Positions 1 to 8,650 of a stretch of 64,000 nucleotides of DNA are shown here, piece by piece (positions within the stretch are counted from its first letter, which is position 1; every line of letters begins with the position of its first letter). The stretch is from Enterococcus cecorum (GTDB taxonomy: Bacteria; Bacillota; Bacilli; Lactobacillales; Enterococcaceae): contig NZ_JAKUDS010000004.1 in NCBI RefSeq assembly GCF_023221775.1, positions 62,001 to 126,000 on the forward strand, given 5' to 3'. The translations under genes and the position numbers were made by a program. The notes under the pieces were generated by a model that worked only from the letters and a program-made list of their open reading frames with translations, was not told the origin of the DNA and did not search any database.

Positions 1-446
1 TAATGAAAAAATTAGATATCGATATCGATGAAATGTTGACAATCTTAAATAAAAAATCTGGTTTACTTGGTTTAAGTGGAATCTCAAGTGATATGCGTGA
101 TATCGAAGCAAATCTAGGCAAACCTCAAATCGACTTAACTTACAATGTATTTACAGATCGTGTACGTAAATATATTGCTTCATACGTTGCAGTAATGAAC
201 GGGGTAGATGCAATTATCTTCACTGCTGGTATCGGTGAAAATGATGCCCATGTTCGTAGCGAAATCATTAAAGGGATGAGCTGGTTTGGTTGCGAAATCG
301 ACCCAGAACAAAACAAAAAACGTGGCGAAGAATTAGTCATCTCAACACCTGAATCTAAAGTTAAAGTTTTAGTGATTCCAACGGATGAAGAATTAATGAT
401 TGCTCGTGACGTGGAACGCCTAAAAGCAGAAACTGAAAAAGCATAA
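1..446 (+). CDS. ackA: Acetate kinase, C-terminal part (5' end outside window)
   Basis: Acetate kinase interconverts acetyl phosphate + ADP and acetate + ATP in the cytoplasm, the ATP-yielding last step of mixed-acid fermentation. The window opens inside the gene: the frame is open to the edge, and about 148 of the family's usual ~395 residues are present, so the Met at base 3 is probably internal. Visible family signatures are [16 protein letters not shown], the nucleotide-binding loop IFTAGIGEN, and the closing EELMIARD stretch. A strong hairpin terminator follows directly. The identification rests on these motifs and is firm; the true start cannot be seen. Confidence 0.95.
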   Translation, partial: MKKLDIDIDEMLTILNKKSGLLGLSGISSDMRDIEANLGKPQIDLTYNVFTDRVRKYIASYVAVMNGVDAIIFTAGIGENDAHVRSEIIKGMSWFGCEIDPEQNKKRGEELVISTPESKVKVLVIPTDEELMIARDVERLKAETEKA

Positions 447-454
447 AATCTAGA

Positions 455-488
455 ACGCCTGGCTTTTCATGAGTCAGGTGTTTTTTTG
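455..488 (+). terminator. Rho-independent terminator after ackA
   Basis: A nine-pair stem (ACGCCTGGC against GTCAGGTGT, with G-T pairs) is followed by seven T, eight bases after the ackA stop. Confidence 0.85.
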
Positions 489-547
489 ACATATAATACA
501 AAATGAAAGAGATATTTTGAACATTATGACCAAAATTTACTAAAATT

Positions 548-561
548 TGTTGACGCTTACA
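548..561 (-). promoter_or_regulatory. cre-like CcpA site overlapping the galM -35 box
   Basis: Read on the minus strand, TGTAAGCGTCAACA matches the catabolite-responsive consensus TGWAANCGNTNWCA with one mismatch. It covers the putative -35 box of galM, which would suit repression of sugar metabolism by CcpA. That role is inference from position. Confidence 0.45.
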
Positions 562-577
562 ATATTAGGTATAAAAT
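550..577 (+). promoter_or_regulatory. Putative galM promoter
   Basis: TTGACG (550-555), 16 bp spacer, TAAAAT (572-577), about 34 bp upstream of the galM start. Confidence 0.55.
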
Positions 578-610
578 TGGAAGTGTAATCTAAAAAAAGC
601 AGGTGAAGCT

Positions 611-1600
611 ATGTTAACTGTCAAACAAACACAAGATAAAAATTTTGAAACAGTCTATGAATTAACAAACTCAAAGGGCTTAAAGGTTTTAACCAGTCCT
701 TTTGGGGCACGTTTATTAGCTATTCAAGTTCCATTAAAAGAAGGATATCGCGATATTGTTGCAGCACCTAAAAATTTGGCGTTGCAAAAAGAAATGCGTT
801 ATTTTGGTGCAACGATTGGACCAGTTGCGGGAAGAATTACAAATGGTACCTTTGAAATCGATGGTCAAACGTTCCAAACAGAAAAAAATAATAATGGTCA
901 TACCTTACATTCTGGCGATAATGGTTTTGATACCAAGGACTGGTTGGCGGAAACATTTGAACAAGAAGGAAAAGTAGGTGTCATTTACAGTTTGGTACAT
1001 CCTGATGGGGCAGACGGATTTCCAGGGAATGTGCAAGCAACAGTGATTTACTCCTTAGATGAAGAGGATAATTTGAAAATGACTTATGAAGCGAAAACGG
1101 ATAAAGCTACATTGTATAATCCAACCTGTCATGGATATTATAATTTAACTGGTAGTGAAGCCAATCAAGTTAACGGTCATTTATTGCAAGTTGGCGCTGA
1201 GAAGAAAGCTACGACGAATCCAGATGTCACAACGACGGGGGAATTTACCCAAGTATTAGGGACAAAATTTGACTTTAGAAACTTAAAAGAAATTGGCGAA
1301 ACCACACTTGATGATCCATTTGTTCTTCATCATGAAGATGATTATGACTTGACGATTACCAGTCCAGATCAAGCAGTAAGGATGCAAATCAAAACCGATT
1401 CTGATGCGATTATTCTTTATATTACAGGTACCCATGAAGAAGGTACACCGATGAAAAATGGCACAATGGTTGCACGTGGCTCTATTGCGATTGAACCTCA
1501 AGGCATCCCTGGTGCAGAAAAATTCAGTCAATATGGTTCCATTCGATTGCAACCAGAAGATACGTTCCATTCTGAAACCACTTATCATATTGAATATTAA
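611..1600 (+). CDS. galM: Aldose 1-epimerase (galactose mutarotase)
   Basis: This cytoplasmic enzyme interconverts the alpha and beta anomers of galactose or glucose at the head of the Leloir pathway. The 329-residue length is normal. Substrate-site signatures are GPVAGRI near residue 70, NNGHTLHSG near 95-102, and NPTCHGYYNLTGS with the catalytic His at about 174; the catalytic base is the Glu of EPQGIPGA at about 295. The ATG is preceded by AGGTGA. No other galactose gene is adjacent and the gene has its own promoter and terminator, so it appears monocistronic. A cre-like site over the promoter suggests carbon control. Related epimerases for other sugars are possible. Confidence 0.9.
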   Translation: MLTVKQTQDKNFETVYELTNSKGLKVLTSPFGARLLAIQVPLKEGYRDIVAAPKNLALQKEMRYFGATIGPVAGRITNGTFEIDGQTFQTEKNNNGHTLHSGDNGFDTKDWLAETFEQEGKVGVIYSLVHPDGADGFPGNVQATVIYSLDEEDNLKMTYEAKTDKATLYNPTCHGYYNLTGSEANQVNGHLLQVGAEKKATTNPDVTTTGEFTQVLGTKFDFRNLKEIGETTLDDPFVLHHEDDYDLTITSPDQAVRMQIKTDSDAIILYITGTHEEGTPMKNGTMVARGSIAIEPQGIPGAEKFSQYGSIRLQPEDTFHSETTYHIEY

Positions 1601-1606
1601 TTCGAT

Positions 1607-1641
1607 GACTCCTTATTTCACAAGATAAGGGGTCTTTTTTT
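1607..1641 (+). terminator. Terminator after galM
   Basis: GACTCCTTAT pairs with ATAAGGGGTC around an 8-base loop and is followed by seven T. Confidence 0.85.
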
Positions 1642-1680
1642 GTTTGTGATTAAAAAAATGAATCAGTATAAAAGATTTTT

Positions 1681-1709
1681 TTGACGAAGATAAGAAAAAT
1701 GGGTATAGT
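1681..1709 (+). promoter_or_regulatory. Promoter of the ECF transporter operon
   Basis: TTGACG (1681-1686), a 17 bp spacer and TATAGT (1704-1709). Just downstream the short leader carries an inverted repeat (GTGATA / TATCAC), a possible operator. No recognisable riboswitch fits in the ~55-base leader. Confidence 0.7.
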
Positions 1710-1764
1710 AAAGTGGTGATATTTTCATTATCACTAAAATGAAATCGAATAAAAGGAGAAACAA

Positions 1765-2313
1765 ATGAAAAATCGTTCAGTTCAACCTATTGTTGCTATT
1801 GGAATCGGTGCGGCAGTCTATTTTGTTTTAGCACGTTATGTGGCAATTCCTACCCCTGTACCAAATACTACTTTACAGACAAGTTATGCTTTTTTAGCTT
1901 TGATTGCTAGTGTGTTTGGTCCAATCGTGGGAGGTTTAGTTGCCTTTTTAGGTCATACTTTAACCGATATGACATTGTATGGTCCCTGGTGGAGTTGGAT
2001 TATCTGTTCAGGTATTTGTGGTGTATGTTATGGCTTTGTCGGTAAAATGCTTAAAGTACAAGAAGGTCGTTTTACTACTAAAGATGCCATCTTATTTAAT
2101 GTTGGTCAAATTGTGACAAATATCATTGCTTGGGGTGTGATTGCGCCAACGCTTGATATTCTTATTTACTCTGAACCTGCAAATAAAGTTTACTTACAAG
2201 GTTTAACAAGTGCGGCTTTAAACAGTATTAGTGTAGCTATTATTGGGACTTTATTACTATTTTCTTATGCAAAAACACGAATTCAAAAAGGAAGCTTATC
2301 AAAAGAAGATTAA
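1765..2313 (+). CDS. ECF transporter S component, UPF0397 family
   Basis: Membrane-embedded substrate-capture subunit of an energy-coupling-factor importer. The 182 residues are mostly hydrophobic, with about five or six membrane segments and a loop rich in Trp (GPWWSW, residues ~73-78). The sequence resembles UPF0397 proteins, whose substrate is not settled; database names such as riboflavin or cobalt transporter should not be trusted here. It is the first gene of an operon with a fused double ATPase 16 bp downstream and an EcfT protein, so this is a dedicated, self-contained (group I) ECF transporter. The start follows AAAGGAG closely. Confidence 0.8.
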   Translation: MKNRSVQPIVAIGIGAAVYFVLARYVAIPTPVPNTTLQTSYAFLALIASVFGPIVGGLVAFLGHTLTDMTLYGPWWSWIICSGICGVCYGFVGKMLKVQEGRFTTKDAILFNVGQIVTNIIAWGVIAPTLDILIYSEPANKVYLQGLTSAALNSISVAIIGTLLLFSYAKTRIQKGSLSKED

Positions 2314-2329
2314 GGAAGGATAAAAATTC

Positions 2330-4048
2330 ATGAAAAAACCAGTGATTTACTGCGAACAATTTGGTTTTCAATATGATAGTCAGAAAGAACCGACGCTGAA
2401 AAATATTCATTTATCGATTGAACAAGGCGAAACGGTACTCATCTTGGGGCCGAGTGGTTCCGGTAAATCAACACTGGGACACTTAATCAACGGGCTAGCT
2501 CCAAATGCTTATAAAGGAACCGTTACTGGTAGAATGGAGGTAGCGGGACATCCCGTTGGTCAGACTGATATTTTTACTCTATCTAATGAAGTAGGGACTG
2601 TTTTACAGGATACAGATGGCCAGTTTCTAGGATTGACAGTTGCTGAAGATATTGCTTTTGCTCTAGAAAATTTGGCCGTTGATGGGACAACGATGCATCA
2701 GAAAGTGCAATACTGGGCTGAGAAAGTGCGATTAAATCAACTGTTAGCTCATCGTCCTCAGGATTTATCAGGAGGGCAGAAGCAACGTGTTTCAATGGCT
2801 GGTGTTATGATTGGAGAAACGCCAATTTTACTTTTTGATGAACCTTTAGCGAACCTTGATCCTAAAACAGGCAAGGAAGCTATGGAGCTCATTGAAGAAC
2901 TGAAAAATGAATTATCAGCGACAGTCGTCATTATCGAACACCGCTTGGAAGATGTGCTACATTGTAAAGTTGATCGCATCATTGTCATGCAAGAAGGGCA
3001 AATTATTAGTGATTCTACTCCGCAAAAATTATTGACCAGCGATACATTAGCGCAAATGGGCATTCGTGAACCACTATATATCAGTGCAATGCGTTATGCT
3101 GGATTGGATTTAGCAAACTTTCATCCAATTGATTCTTTAGCTAACCTTGATTTAGCAATACAAAAAGAGAAATTTCAAAATTGGCAAAAAGCTCAAAGTC
3201 AGAAGATATTGTCTCAACAAACCACGCCTTTACTTGAGCTAGATCATATTTCCTGTGGCTATGGTCAGAAGCTGATTTTGAAAAATTTGTCGATGAGCAT
3301 TCATCAAGGAGAAATGATTGCAATTGTTGGAGAGAATGGAGCAGGGAAAAGTACGCTTATCAAATTAATTTGCGGTTTTATTCCTTTGCAAAATGGCCAA
3401 ATGAAATTTAAGGGAAATGATTTGACCAAGGATTCCATTAAAGAGCGGGCAGATAAAATTGGTTACGTTATGCAAAATCCCAACCAAATGATTAGTCAAA
3501 ATATTGTTTTTGATGAGGTAGCCTTAGGATTGAAATTGCGCGGTGTGGATCAAGAAACGATTCAGCAGAAAGTTCATGAAGTGCTAAAGATTTGTGGGTT
3601 ATTTCCATTTCGTAACTGGCCAATTCAGGCTTTGAGTTATGGTCAGAAAAAGCGAGTGACCATTGCCTCCATGTTGGCTTTAGAACCGGAAATTCTGATT
3701 TTAGATGAACCAACTGCTGGTCAAGATTTGGCTCATTATACGCAGATGATGGACTTTTTGGAACAGCTGAATCGACAAGGCGTTACGATTATTTTGGTGA
3801 CCCATGATATGCACCTGATGCTAGAGTATACGACTCGTTCACTAGTTATGGTTGATGGTCAAGTGATTGCTGATTTAACGCCTGCTCAATTGCTAACCAA
3901 TCAAAAATTAATCGATCAAGCATCATTAAAGGAGACAAGTTTGTATACATTAGCTTTAAAACTACATTTGGAAAATCCAAGTCAATTTGTGCAAACTTTT
4001 ATTGATTATGAAAAGGCAAATAAAGTGAGGGTTTGCGATGACAAATAA
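2330..4048 (+). CDS. ECF transporter ATPase, two fused ABC domains
   Basis: Energises the ECF importer by ATP hydrolysis at the cytoplasmic membrane face. The 572-residue protein carries two complete ABC domains. The first has Walker A GPSGSGKST at ~40-48, signature LSGGQ near 145 and Walker B ILLFDEP near 168. The second has Walker A GENGAGKST at ~334-342, a variant signature LSYGQ near 434 and Walker B ILILDEP near 457. Usually the two ATPases (EcfA1/EcfA2) are separate; fusion is typical of YkoD-like dedicated systems. Its end overlaps the next gene by 11 bp, pointing to translational coupling. Confidence 0.92.
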   Translation: MKKPVIYCEQFGFQYDSQKEPTLKNIHLSIEQGETVLILGPSGSGKSTLGHLINGLAPNAYKGTVTGRMEVAGHPVGQTDIFTLSNEVGTVLQDTDGQFLGLTVAEDIAFALENLAVDGTTMHQKVQYWAEKVRLNQLLAHRPQDLSGGQKQRVSMAGVMIGETPILLFDEPLANLDPKTGKEAMELIEELKNELSATVVIIEHRLEDVLHCKVDRIIVMQEGQIISDSTPQKLLTSDTLAQMGIREPLYISAMRYAGLDLANFHPIDSLANLDLAIQKEKFQNWQKAQSQKILSQQTTPLLELDHISCGYGQKLILKNLSMSIHQGEMIAIVGENGAGKSTLIKLICGFIPLQNGQMKFKGNDLTKDSIKERADKIGYVMQNPNQMISQNIVFDEVALGLKLRGVDQETIQQKVHEVLKICGLFPFRNWPIQALSYGQKKRVTIASMLALEPEILILDEPTAGQDLAHYTQMMDFLEQLNRQGVTIILVTHDMHLMLEYTTRSLVMVDGQVIADLTPAQLLTNQKLIDQASLKETSLYTLALKLHLENPSQFVQTFIDYEKANKVRVCDDK

Positions 4049-4868
4049 TTTTTTAGGCTATCATCCAGGAGAGAGCTACTTTCATAAAATGAATGCAACA
4101 ATCAAATTAGCTTGCTTCTTTATTTTGACCATTGCATCGATGATAACTTATGATACAAGATTTTTAATTTTGATTATGGTGTTGTCTTTGATTGCCTTTT
4201 ATCAAGCACAAATCAAGTATCGTCAAATCAAATTTATCATTAAACTGGTAGCTGTTTTTGCAATACTCAATTTACTTTTTGTCTATCTTTTTGCGCCAAA
4301 TTATGGGGTATCCTTGTATCAAAGCAAGACTGTTTGGCTTCATGGCTGGGGCTCCTACCAATTGACAGCACAACAGTTTTTTTATGAATTCAATTTATTG
4401 TTAAAATATTTTTCGACGATACCAATTGCCTTGATCTTTATCCTAACGACGAACCCAAGTGAATTTGCTTCAAGTTTAAATCAATTGGGCATCAGTTATA
4501 AAATTAGTTATGCTTTTTCATTAGCTTTGCGTTATATCCCGGATATTCAAGAAGATTATCAGCAAATTAAGATGGCTCAGCAAGCTAGAGGATTAGAAAT
4601 TAGTAGCAAAGGCCGTCTATTAACTAGAATAAAGGGAAATTTACAAATTGTACTACCTTTGATTTTAACAAGTTTTGAGCGAATTGAAGTCATCTCAAAT
4701 GCGATGGAGTTGCGTCGTTTCGGATTCAAAAAGAAGCGCACTTGGTATACCTCTCGACCTATCAAAAGAAGTGATTGGTTGGCACTTATTATCTGTGTAC
4801 TGTTATTGATATTGAGTTTTTCCTTATTCTTTATTAATCACAGTCGCTATTATAATCCTTTTCATTAA
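4038..4868 (+). CDS. ECF transporter transmembrane T component (EcfT)
   Basis: EcfT couples the ATPases to the S component and drives its toppling in the membrane. The 276 residues show four to five hydrophobic segments plus the two cytoplasmic coupling helices typical of the family: QARGLE near 181-186 and AMELRRFG near 220-227, which dock into the ATPase grooves. The ATG lies within the last codons of the preceding ATPase gene. Operon order S-AA-T with one promoter and a terminator supports a single complex of these three proteins. Substrate unknown. Confidence 0.9.
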   Translation: MTNNFLGYHPGESYFHKMNATIKLACFFILTIASMITYDTRFLILIMVLSLIAFYQAQIKYRQIKFIIKLVAVFAILNLLFVYLFAPNYGVSLYQSKTVWLHGWGSYQLTAQQFFYEFNLLLKYFSTIPIALIFILTTNPSEFASSLNQLGISYKISYAFSLALRYIPDIQEDYQQIKMAQQARGLEISSKGRLLTRIKGNLQIVLPLILTSFERIEVISNAMELRRFGFKKKRTWYTSRPIKRSDWLALIICVLLLILSFSLFFINHSRYYNPFH

Positions 4869-4874
4869 ACGAAT

Positions 4875-4912
4875 TCTATCTGGTTTTTTATTCAAGCCAG
4901 GTAGATTTTTTT
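4875..4912 (+). terminator. Terminator of the ECF operon
   Basis: TCTATCTGG pairs with CCAGGTAGA and is followed by a run of T. Confidence 0.8.
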
Positions 4913-5029
4913 GTATAATTTTTCTAACGTATGTTATGCACTGGTTTGAAGGAAATTTGCAAATGTAAAGAATTTTGCTTTCGATTTGATTCTGTTCCAT
5001 ACACTTTTTCGATTTTGTCGTAATGCTGC

Positions 5030-5057
5030 TTGCAAAGGGTTCGAAGATGAGTAAAAT
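5030..5057 (+). promoter_or_regulatory. Putative promoter of the pip-like gene
   Basis: TTGCAA (5030-5035), 16 bp spacer, TAAAAT (5052-5057). It would give a leader of about 130 bases before the coding start. Confidence 0.45.
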
Positions 5058-5069
5058 AACTTTCGTGGG

Positions 5070-5126
5070 ATTCTTTTACCCTTTTTTATGAAAACTTTCG
5101 GAAAAAGAGTTTTTCGGGTAAAGATT
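5070..5126 (+). other. Leader hairpin upstream of the pip-like gene
   Basis: CTTTTACCC (5073-5081) can pair with GGGTAAAG (5116-5123), enclosing a second AT-rich helix (GAAAAC with GTTTTTC). No T run follows immediately. It may be a regulatory or stability element of the leader RNA; function unknown. Confidence 0.35.
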
Positions 5127-5195
5127 CTCGATGATTGAAGTAATTCTCAATTTTTTGATTCTTTGACAATTAAATATGGAAAGTGGTGGAAAACA

Positions 5196-8100
5196 GTGAT
5201 TAAAAAAGAATTCCAGAAAATCTGGGCAAACAAATTACTTTTCGTTACTGTAATCGTAGCGATGTGTTTACCAATTCTTTATGCGAGTATCTTCCTAAAA
5301 TCAATTTGGGATCCATACGGCAGAATTAATCATTTACCTGTGGCGGTGGTAAATTTAGATCAACCAACCACATTAGAAGGTAATAAAGTCGATGTTGGTG
5401 ACAGATTGGTAAAAGAGTTGAAATCTAATGACGATTTAGATTGGCATTTTGTTTCAGCTAAAAAGGCACAAGAAGGACTGAAAGATCGTAAATACTATAT
5501 GATCGTTAAAATTCCGAAAAACTTCTCTGAAAATGCGGCTTCTGTATTAGATACCGATCCTGAAAAAATGGATTTAACCTACGAAACAAATGGTGGGTTG
5601 AACTTTTTAGGGGAAGTTATCAGTGAAAATGCCATGACGCAATTAAAAGCGCAAGTCAGCGAGTCAGTAACCAAATCATATGCTGATGTGATTATCAAAA
5701 TGGTGAAAACAGTTGGCGATGGCATGGATCAAGCTGCGGATGGTGCCAATCAATTAGCAGATGGTTCCAAACAAGTTGCTGACGGTATTGCAACGGTTCA
5801 AGGGAAAGTTCCTGAATTATCTAGCGGTGTGAAACAACTAGATGATGGTGGCAAACAATTAGCAGACGGTGTCAAACAATACACGGATGGAACAGGGCAA
5901 GCCGCTACTGGTAGCAACCAATTGGCAGCAGGTCTACAAGAATTAAATGGTAAAGTTCCTACTTTGGTTGGTGGCGTCAACCAATTAGCTAATGGTGGTA
6001 AAGCACTAGATACTGGCGTTAACCAATATACAGCAGGTGTTAAACAAGCCTATCTTGGTAGTAACCAATTAGTCGATGGATTGAAAGTATTAAGCTATAA
6101 AGTTCCTGGCTTAGTCGATGGCGTCAACAAGTTAGTTGGTGGCGGTAATCAATTTGTCGATGGCTTAAATGCTTATACAGCAGGCGTTGCTCAAGCTGGT
6201 GATGGAAGTAGTCAATTAGCAACTGGATTACAAACGATGCAAGGTCAATTACCTGCTTTAGCTAATGGCATTAATCAATTAGCAGAAGGTTCTAAGCAAT
6301 TAGCTTATCAACTACAAGCTGGTACAAGCCAATTTGGTGAAGAACAAGCAACACAATTAAGAAGCTATGTAAACGGTGTTCAACAATACATCAATACCAT
6401 TAATGCTGTATTACCAACTTTAAATAATTTACCTTTAGATCAATTAGGTCAACTAAAAGGACAATTTGCAACCGTTCAAGCCGACTTAAAAAGTGCTGGA
6501 GCAAGTCTTGCAGCGGCTGGTCAAACCTTACAAACGAGTCCAGCGCAAGTTGCTTCTAATGTAGTCAGTCAATTACCAACAGATTCAAATGGCAATGTGA
6601 CTGTTCCTGCTCAACAGTTAGCACAACTTATCGGACAACAAGTCGGTGCCAATAACCAACAAATTGGTGCACAAGTTACGGCAGCTGGTAATAGTTTACA
6701 AAATGTTGGTGCAACATTAACACAAGTTGGTCAGTTAATGAATAATTTACCAAGTGTTGATACATCAAAAATTGGCGAATTAAGTACAGCAACTTCTCAA
6801 TTAGCTGCAAATACAGATCAAGCAACTGCAGGATTGAATGAATTAATTAACGGCACTTTAACAGTGAAAAAAGAAGCCGTTCCTGGAGCAGCAAAAATTG
6901 CTGGTGGTTTAGCACAAGTTCAATCTCAATTACCTACATTAAATGGTGGGGTTAGTCAATTAGTTGATGGTAGCAAAGCTCTAGATTCAGGGCTTGCTAC
7001 ATTAAACAGCAAGTCTAGTGAATTAACTGGTGGTGCCAATCAAATCGTTGGTGGCATGAAAGAAATGCAAAGTCAATTACCAACTTTAACAGATGGTGTG
7101 AAACAATTAGTGGCTGGTGGTAGTCAATTAAATGGCGGTCTAAATCTGTTGAATGCCAAATCTGCTGAATTAGGTTCTGGTTCTGGTCGACTTGCTGCTG
7201 GTTTAGGTTTAATGCAAGGCCAACTACCTGCTTTAGCTAGTGGCGCCAATCAATTAGCTGACGGTAGCAAGCAATTAAACGCTGGTATGAAGGAATTAAC
7301 TGCTAACTCTGCAAAATTAAACAGTGGGGCAAGCCAATTAAGTGATGGATTAAATACCTTAAACGGCCAAATCCCAGCATTAGCAGATGGTGTGAATAAA
7401 CTTGCGGATGGTTCTGCACAAGTCAAGGATGGTAACAAAGAATTAGCAGATAAATTAGGTGAAGCTTCTGATAAATTAACAGATGTGAAATTAACCAACA
7501 ATACTGCGAAAATGATAGCTGCACCTACTAAGACGGAACAAGAAAAATACAGTGATGTGCCAAACTATGGACATGCATTAGCGCCATACTTCATGAGCGT
7601 ATCATTATTTGTCGGCTGTCTAGTCTTTAACTTTGTCTATCCAATCCGTAAAATTGCGGATCGTAAAAATAGTAATGCCACTCAATGGTTTATGAGTAAA
7701 CTAACTATCGGATTTATCACTTCTTCAATGATGGCTTTAATTATTGGTACAGTGATGAGAATGATTGGTTTAGAAGTTGCTCAACCAATGAACTTCTACA
7801 TGACACTTCTAGTAACTGCTTGGTTATTCATGTTTATGATTATGTTCTTAGCAATGAGCTTTGATAATCCTGGACGTTTCATTGCCGTGTTGTTCCTAGT
7901 TATGCAATTAGGTTCATCAGGTGGGGTCTTCCCAATGCCATTGATTAGCAAATTCTACAATGTATTAAATCCGTTCATGCCAATGACTTACTCTATTTAC
8001 AGCTTACGTCAAGCAATTTCAACAGGTCTTGGTGATGAATTATACCGTAACTCAATGTTGATTTTAGTCATTTTAGCTATTGTCTTTATCATCCTATTAG

Positions 8101-8231
8101 GTGTCGCTATGCAAATCCTATATCGTAAAGGTTTAGCTGGTTATTCACAATTACATGAAAACCAAAAACTTTTAGATGATGATTACACAGGCAAATTTGC
8201 AAAAGAAGAAGATCCATACACATTATGGTGA
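5196..8231 (+). CDS. YhgE/Pip family membrane protein with giant repeat domain
   Basis: About 1011 residues. An N-terminal membrane segment (residues ~10-33, ending LPILYA) is followed by a conserved extracellular part (VAVVNLDQP), a repeat region from about residue 175 to 760, and a C-terminal block of about five membrane helices (YFMSVSLFVGC onward). Repeats follow patterns such as LADGxxQL and GxNQL, rich in Gly, Gln, Leu and Asn, suggesting a long surface helix or coiled structure. Family knowledge: Lactococcus Pip is a phage receptor and enterococcal homologues are linked to phage infection; the normal job is unclear. I chose GTG 5196 (after GGTGG) because the upstream TTG at 5163 has no ribosome site. 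Confidence 0.85.
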   Translation: MIKKEFQKIWANKLLFVTVIVAMCLPILYASIFLKSIWDPYGRINHLPVAVVNLDQPTTLEGNKVDVGDRLVKELKSNDDLDWHFVSAKKAQEGLKDRKYYMIVKIPKNFSENAASVLDTDPEKMDLTYETNGGLNFLGEVISENAMTQLKAQVSESVTKSYADVIIKMVKTVGDGMDQAADGANQLADGSKQVADGIATVQGKVPELSSGVKQLDDGGKQLADGVKQYTDGTGQAATGSNQLAAGLQELNGKVPTLVGGVNQLANGGKALDTGVNQYTAGVKQAYLGSNQLVDGLKVLSYKVPGLVDGVNKLVGGGNQFVDGLNAYTAGVAQAGDGSSQLATGLQTMQGQLPALANGINQLAEGSKQLAYQLQAGTSQFGEEQATQLRSYVNGVQQYINTINAVLPTLNNLPLDQLGQLKGQFATVQADLKSAGASLAAAGQTLQTSPAQVASNVVSQLPTDSNGNVTVPAQQLAQLIGQQVGANNQQIGAQVTAAGNSLQNVGATLTQVGQLMNNLPSVDTSKIGELSTATSQLAANTDQATAGLNELINGTLTVKKEAVPGAAKIAGGLAQVQSQLPTLNGGVSQLVDGSKALDSGLATLNSKSSELTGGANQIVGGMKEMQSQLPTLTDGVKQLVAGGSQLNGGLNLLNAKSAELGSGSGRLAAGLGLMQGQLPALASGANQLADGSKQLNAGMKELTANSAKLNSGASQLSDGLNTLNGQIPALADGVNKLADGSAQVKDGNKELADKLGEASDKLTDVKLTNNTAKMIAAPTKTEQEKYSDVPNYGHALAPYFMSVSLFVGCLVFNFVYPIRKIADRKNSNATQWFMSKLTIGFITSSMMALIIGTVMRMIGLEVAQPMNFYMTLLVTAWLFMFMIMFLAMSFDNPGRFIAVLFLVMQLGSSGGVFPMPLISKFYNVLNPFMPMTYSIYSLRQAISTGLGDELYRNSMLILVILAIVFIILLGVAMQILYRKGLAGYSQLHENQKLLDDDYTGKFAKEEDPYTLW

Positions 8232-8237
8232 AATAGT

Positions 8238-8286
8238 AAAAACGTTGGTGTTTAAGAACAAAAACTTAAACACCAACGTTTTTTAT
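8238..8286 (+). terminator. Terminator after the pip-like gene
   Basis: A long perfect stem, AACGTTGGTGTTTAAG against CTTAAACACCAACGTT, is followed by T6. Confidence 0.92.
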
Positions 8287-8299
8287 TTTAATGATGTGA

Positions 8300-8410
8300 G
8301 CTGGGTTGATCAGCTCCAAGCAGCTAAGGGTGTCCGTAATGTCAGGAAAATCCATCATGTTTTAAGATTTTTCTAGACAGGCCGGCTTAGATGCACAGGA
8401 GCTACCCAGC
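8300..8410. repeat. Hairpin repeat unit, divergent type
   Basis: GCTGGGT (8300) with ACCCAGC (8404), AGCTCC with GGAGCT, and an inner GGAAAATC/GATTTTTC helix form one long imperfect hairpin. It shares the plan (outer arms, GTC plus GGAAA core) but little exact sequence with the adjacent 131 bp unit. It lies immediately after the pip terminator. Confidence 0.6.
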
Positions 8411-8425
8411 GAACACAGATTAAAT

Positions 8426-8556
8426 AAGGTCGTAAATCGACTGGGGCAGCCACGAGCGGATAAGTTTGTCCAGAACGTCGGGAAAGTCCGAGAAGTAAAG
8501 ACTTTCCCAGACGAGCTGGCTTATACGCCGAAGTGGCTAGTCGATTTACGCCGTCA
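8426..8556. repeat. 131 bp hairpin repeat, type 1 copy A
   Basis: Starts AAGGTCGTAAATCGACT and ends AGTCGATTTACGCCGTCA; the two ends are inverted repeats. Inside are CGGATAAG/CTTATACGCCG and the core helix GGGAAAGTC/GACTTTCCC around CGAGAAGTAAA. Near-identical copies of the same length lie at 44694-44824 and 46873-47003. Confidence 0.9.
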
Positions 8557-8558
8557 AT

Positions 8559-8640
8559 AAGGTCGCAAAGCAGCTCGCTCGGACATGAATTTCACAATGT
8601 CTAACTGCTGAGCGCCGTGGATTAAGGTCGCAAAGCAGCG
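8559..8640. repeat. Hairpin repeat, type 2 short copy plus a partial copy
   Basis: AAGGTCGCAAAGCAGCTCGCT... to ...GCTGAGCGCCGTGG (8559-8620), with GACAT/ATGTC and AGCAG/CTGCT arms, lacks the core found in the 44.56 kb copy. A truncated restart (AAGGTCGCAAAGCAGCGCAG, 8624-8643) abuts the yaaA stop codon. Confidence 0.8.
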
Positions 8641-8650
8641 CAGTTACTTT

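Noticed and set aside
5163-5195. TTG start of the pip-like protein at 5163
   Set aside because: No ribosome site; the bases TTGACA only resemble a -35 box, and family proteins begin near the GTG at 5196.
5720-7500. Repeat-rich DNA considered as a CRISPR-like array or tandem noncoding repeat
   Set aside because: Repeats are in frame within one long open protein, vary in spacing and sequence, and have no spacer structure.
8426-8640. Hairpin cluster read as a structured RNA gene or tRNA
   Set aside because: No tRNA-like arms or promoter/terminator pair; copies at several loci show it is a repeat family.
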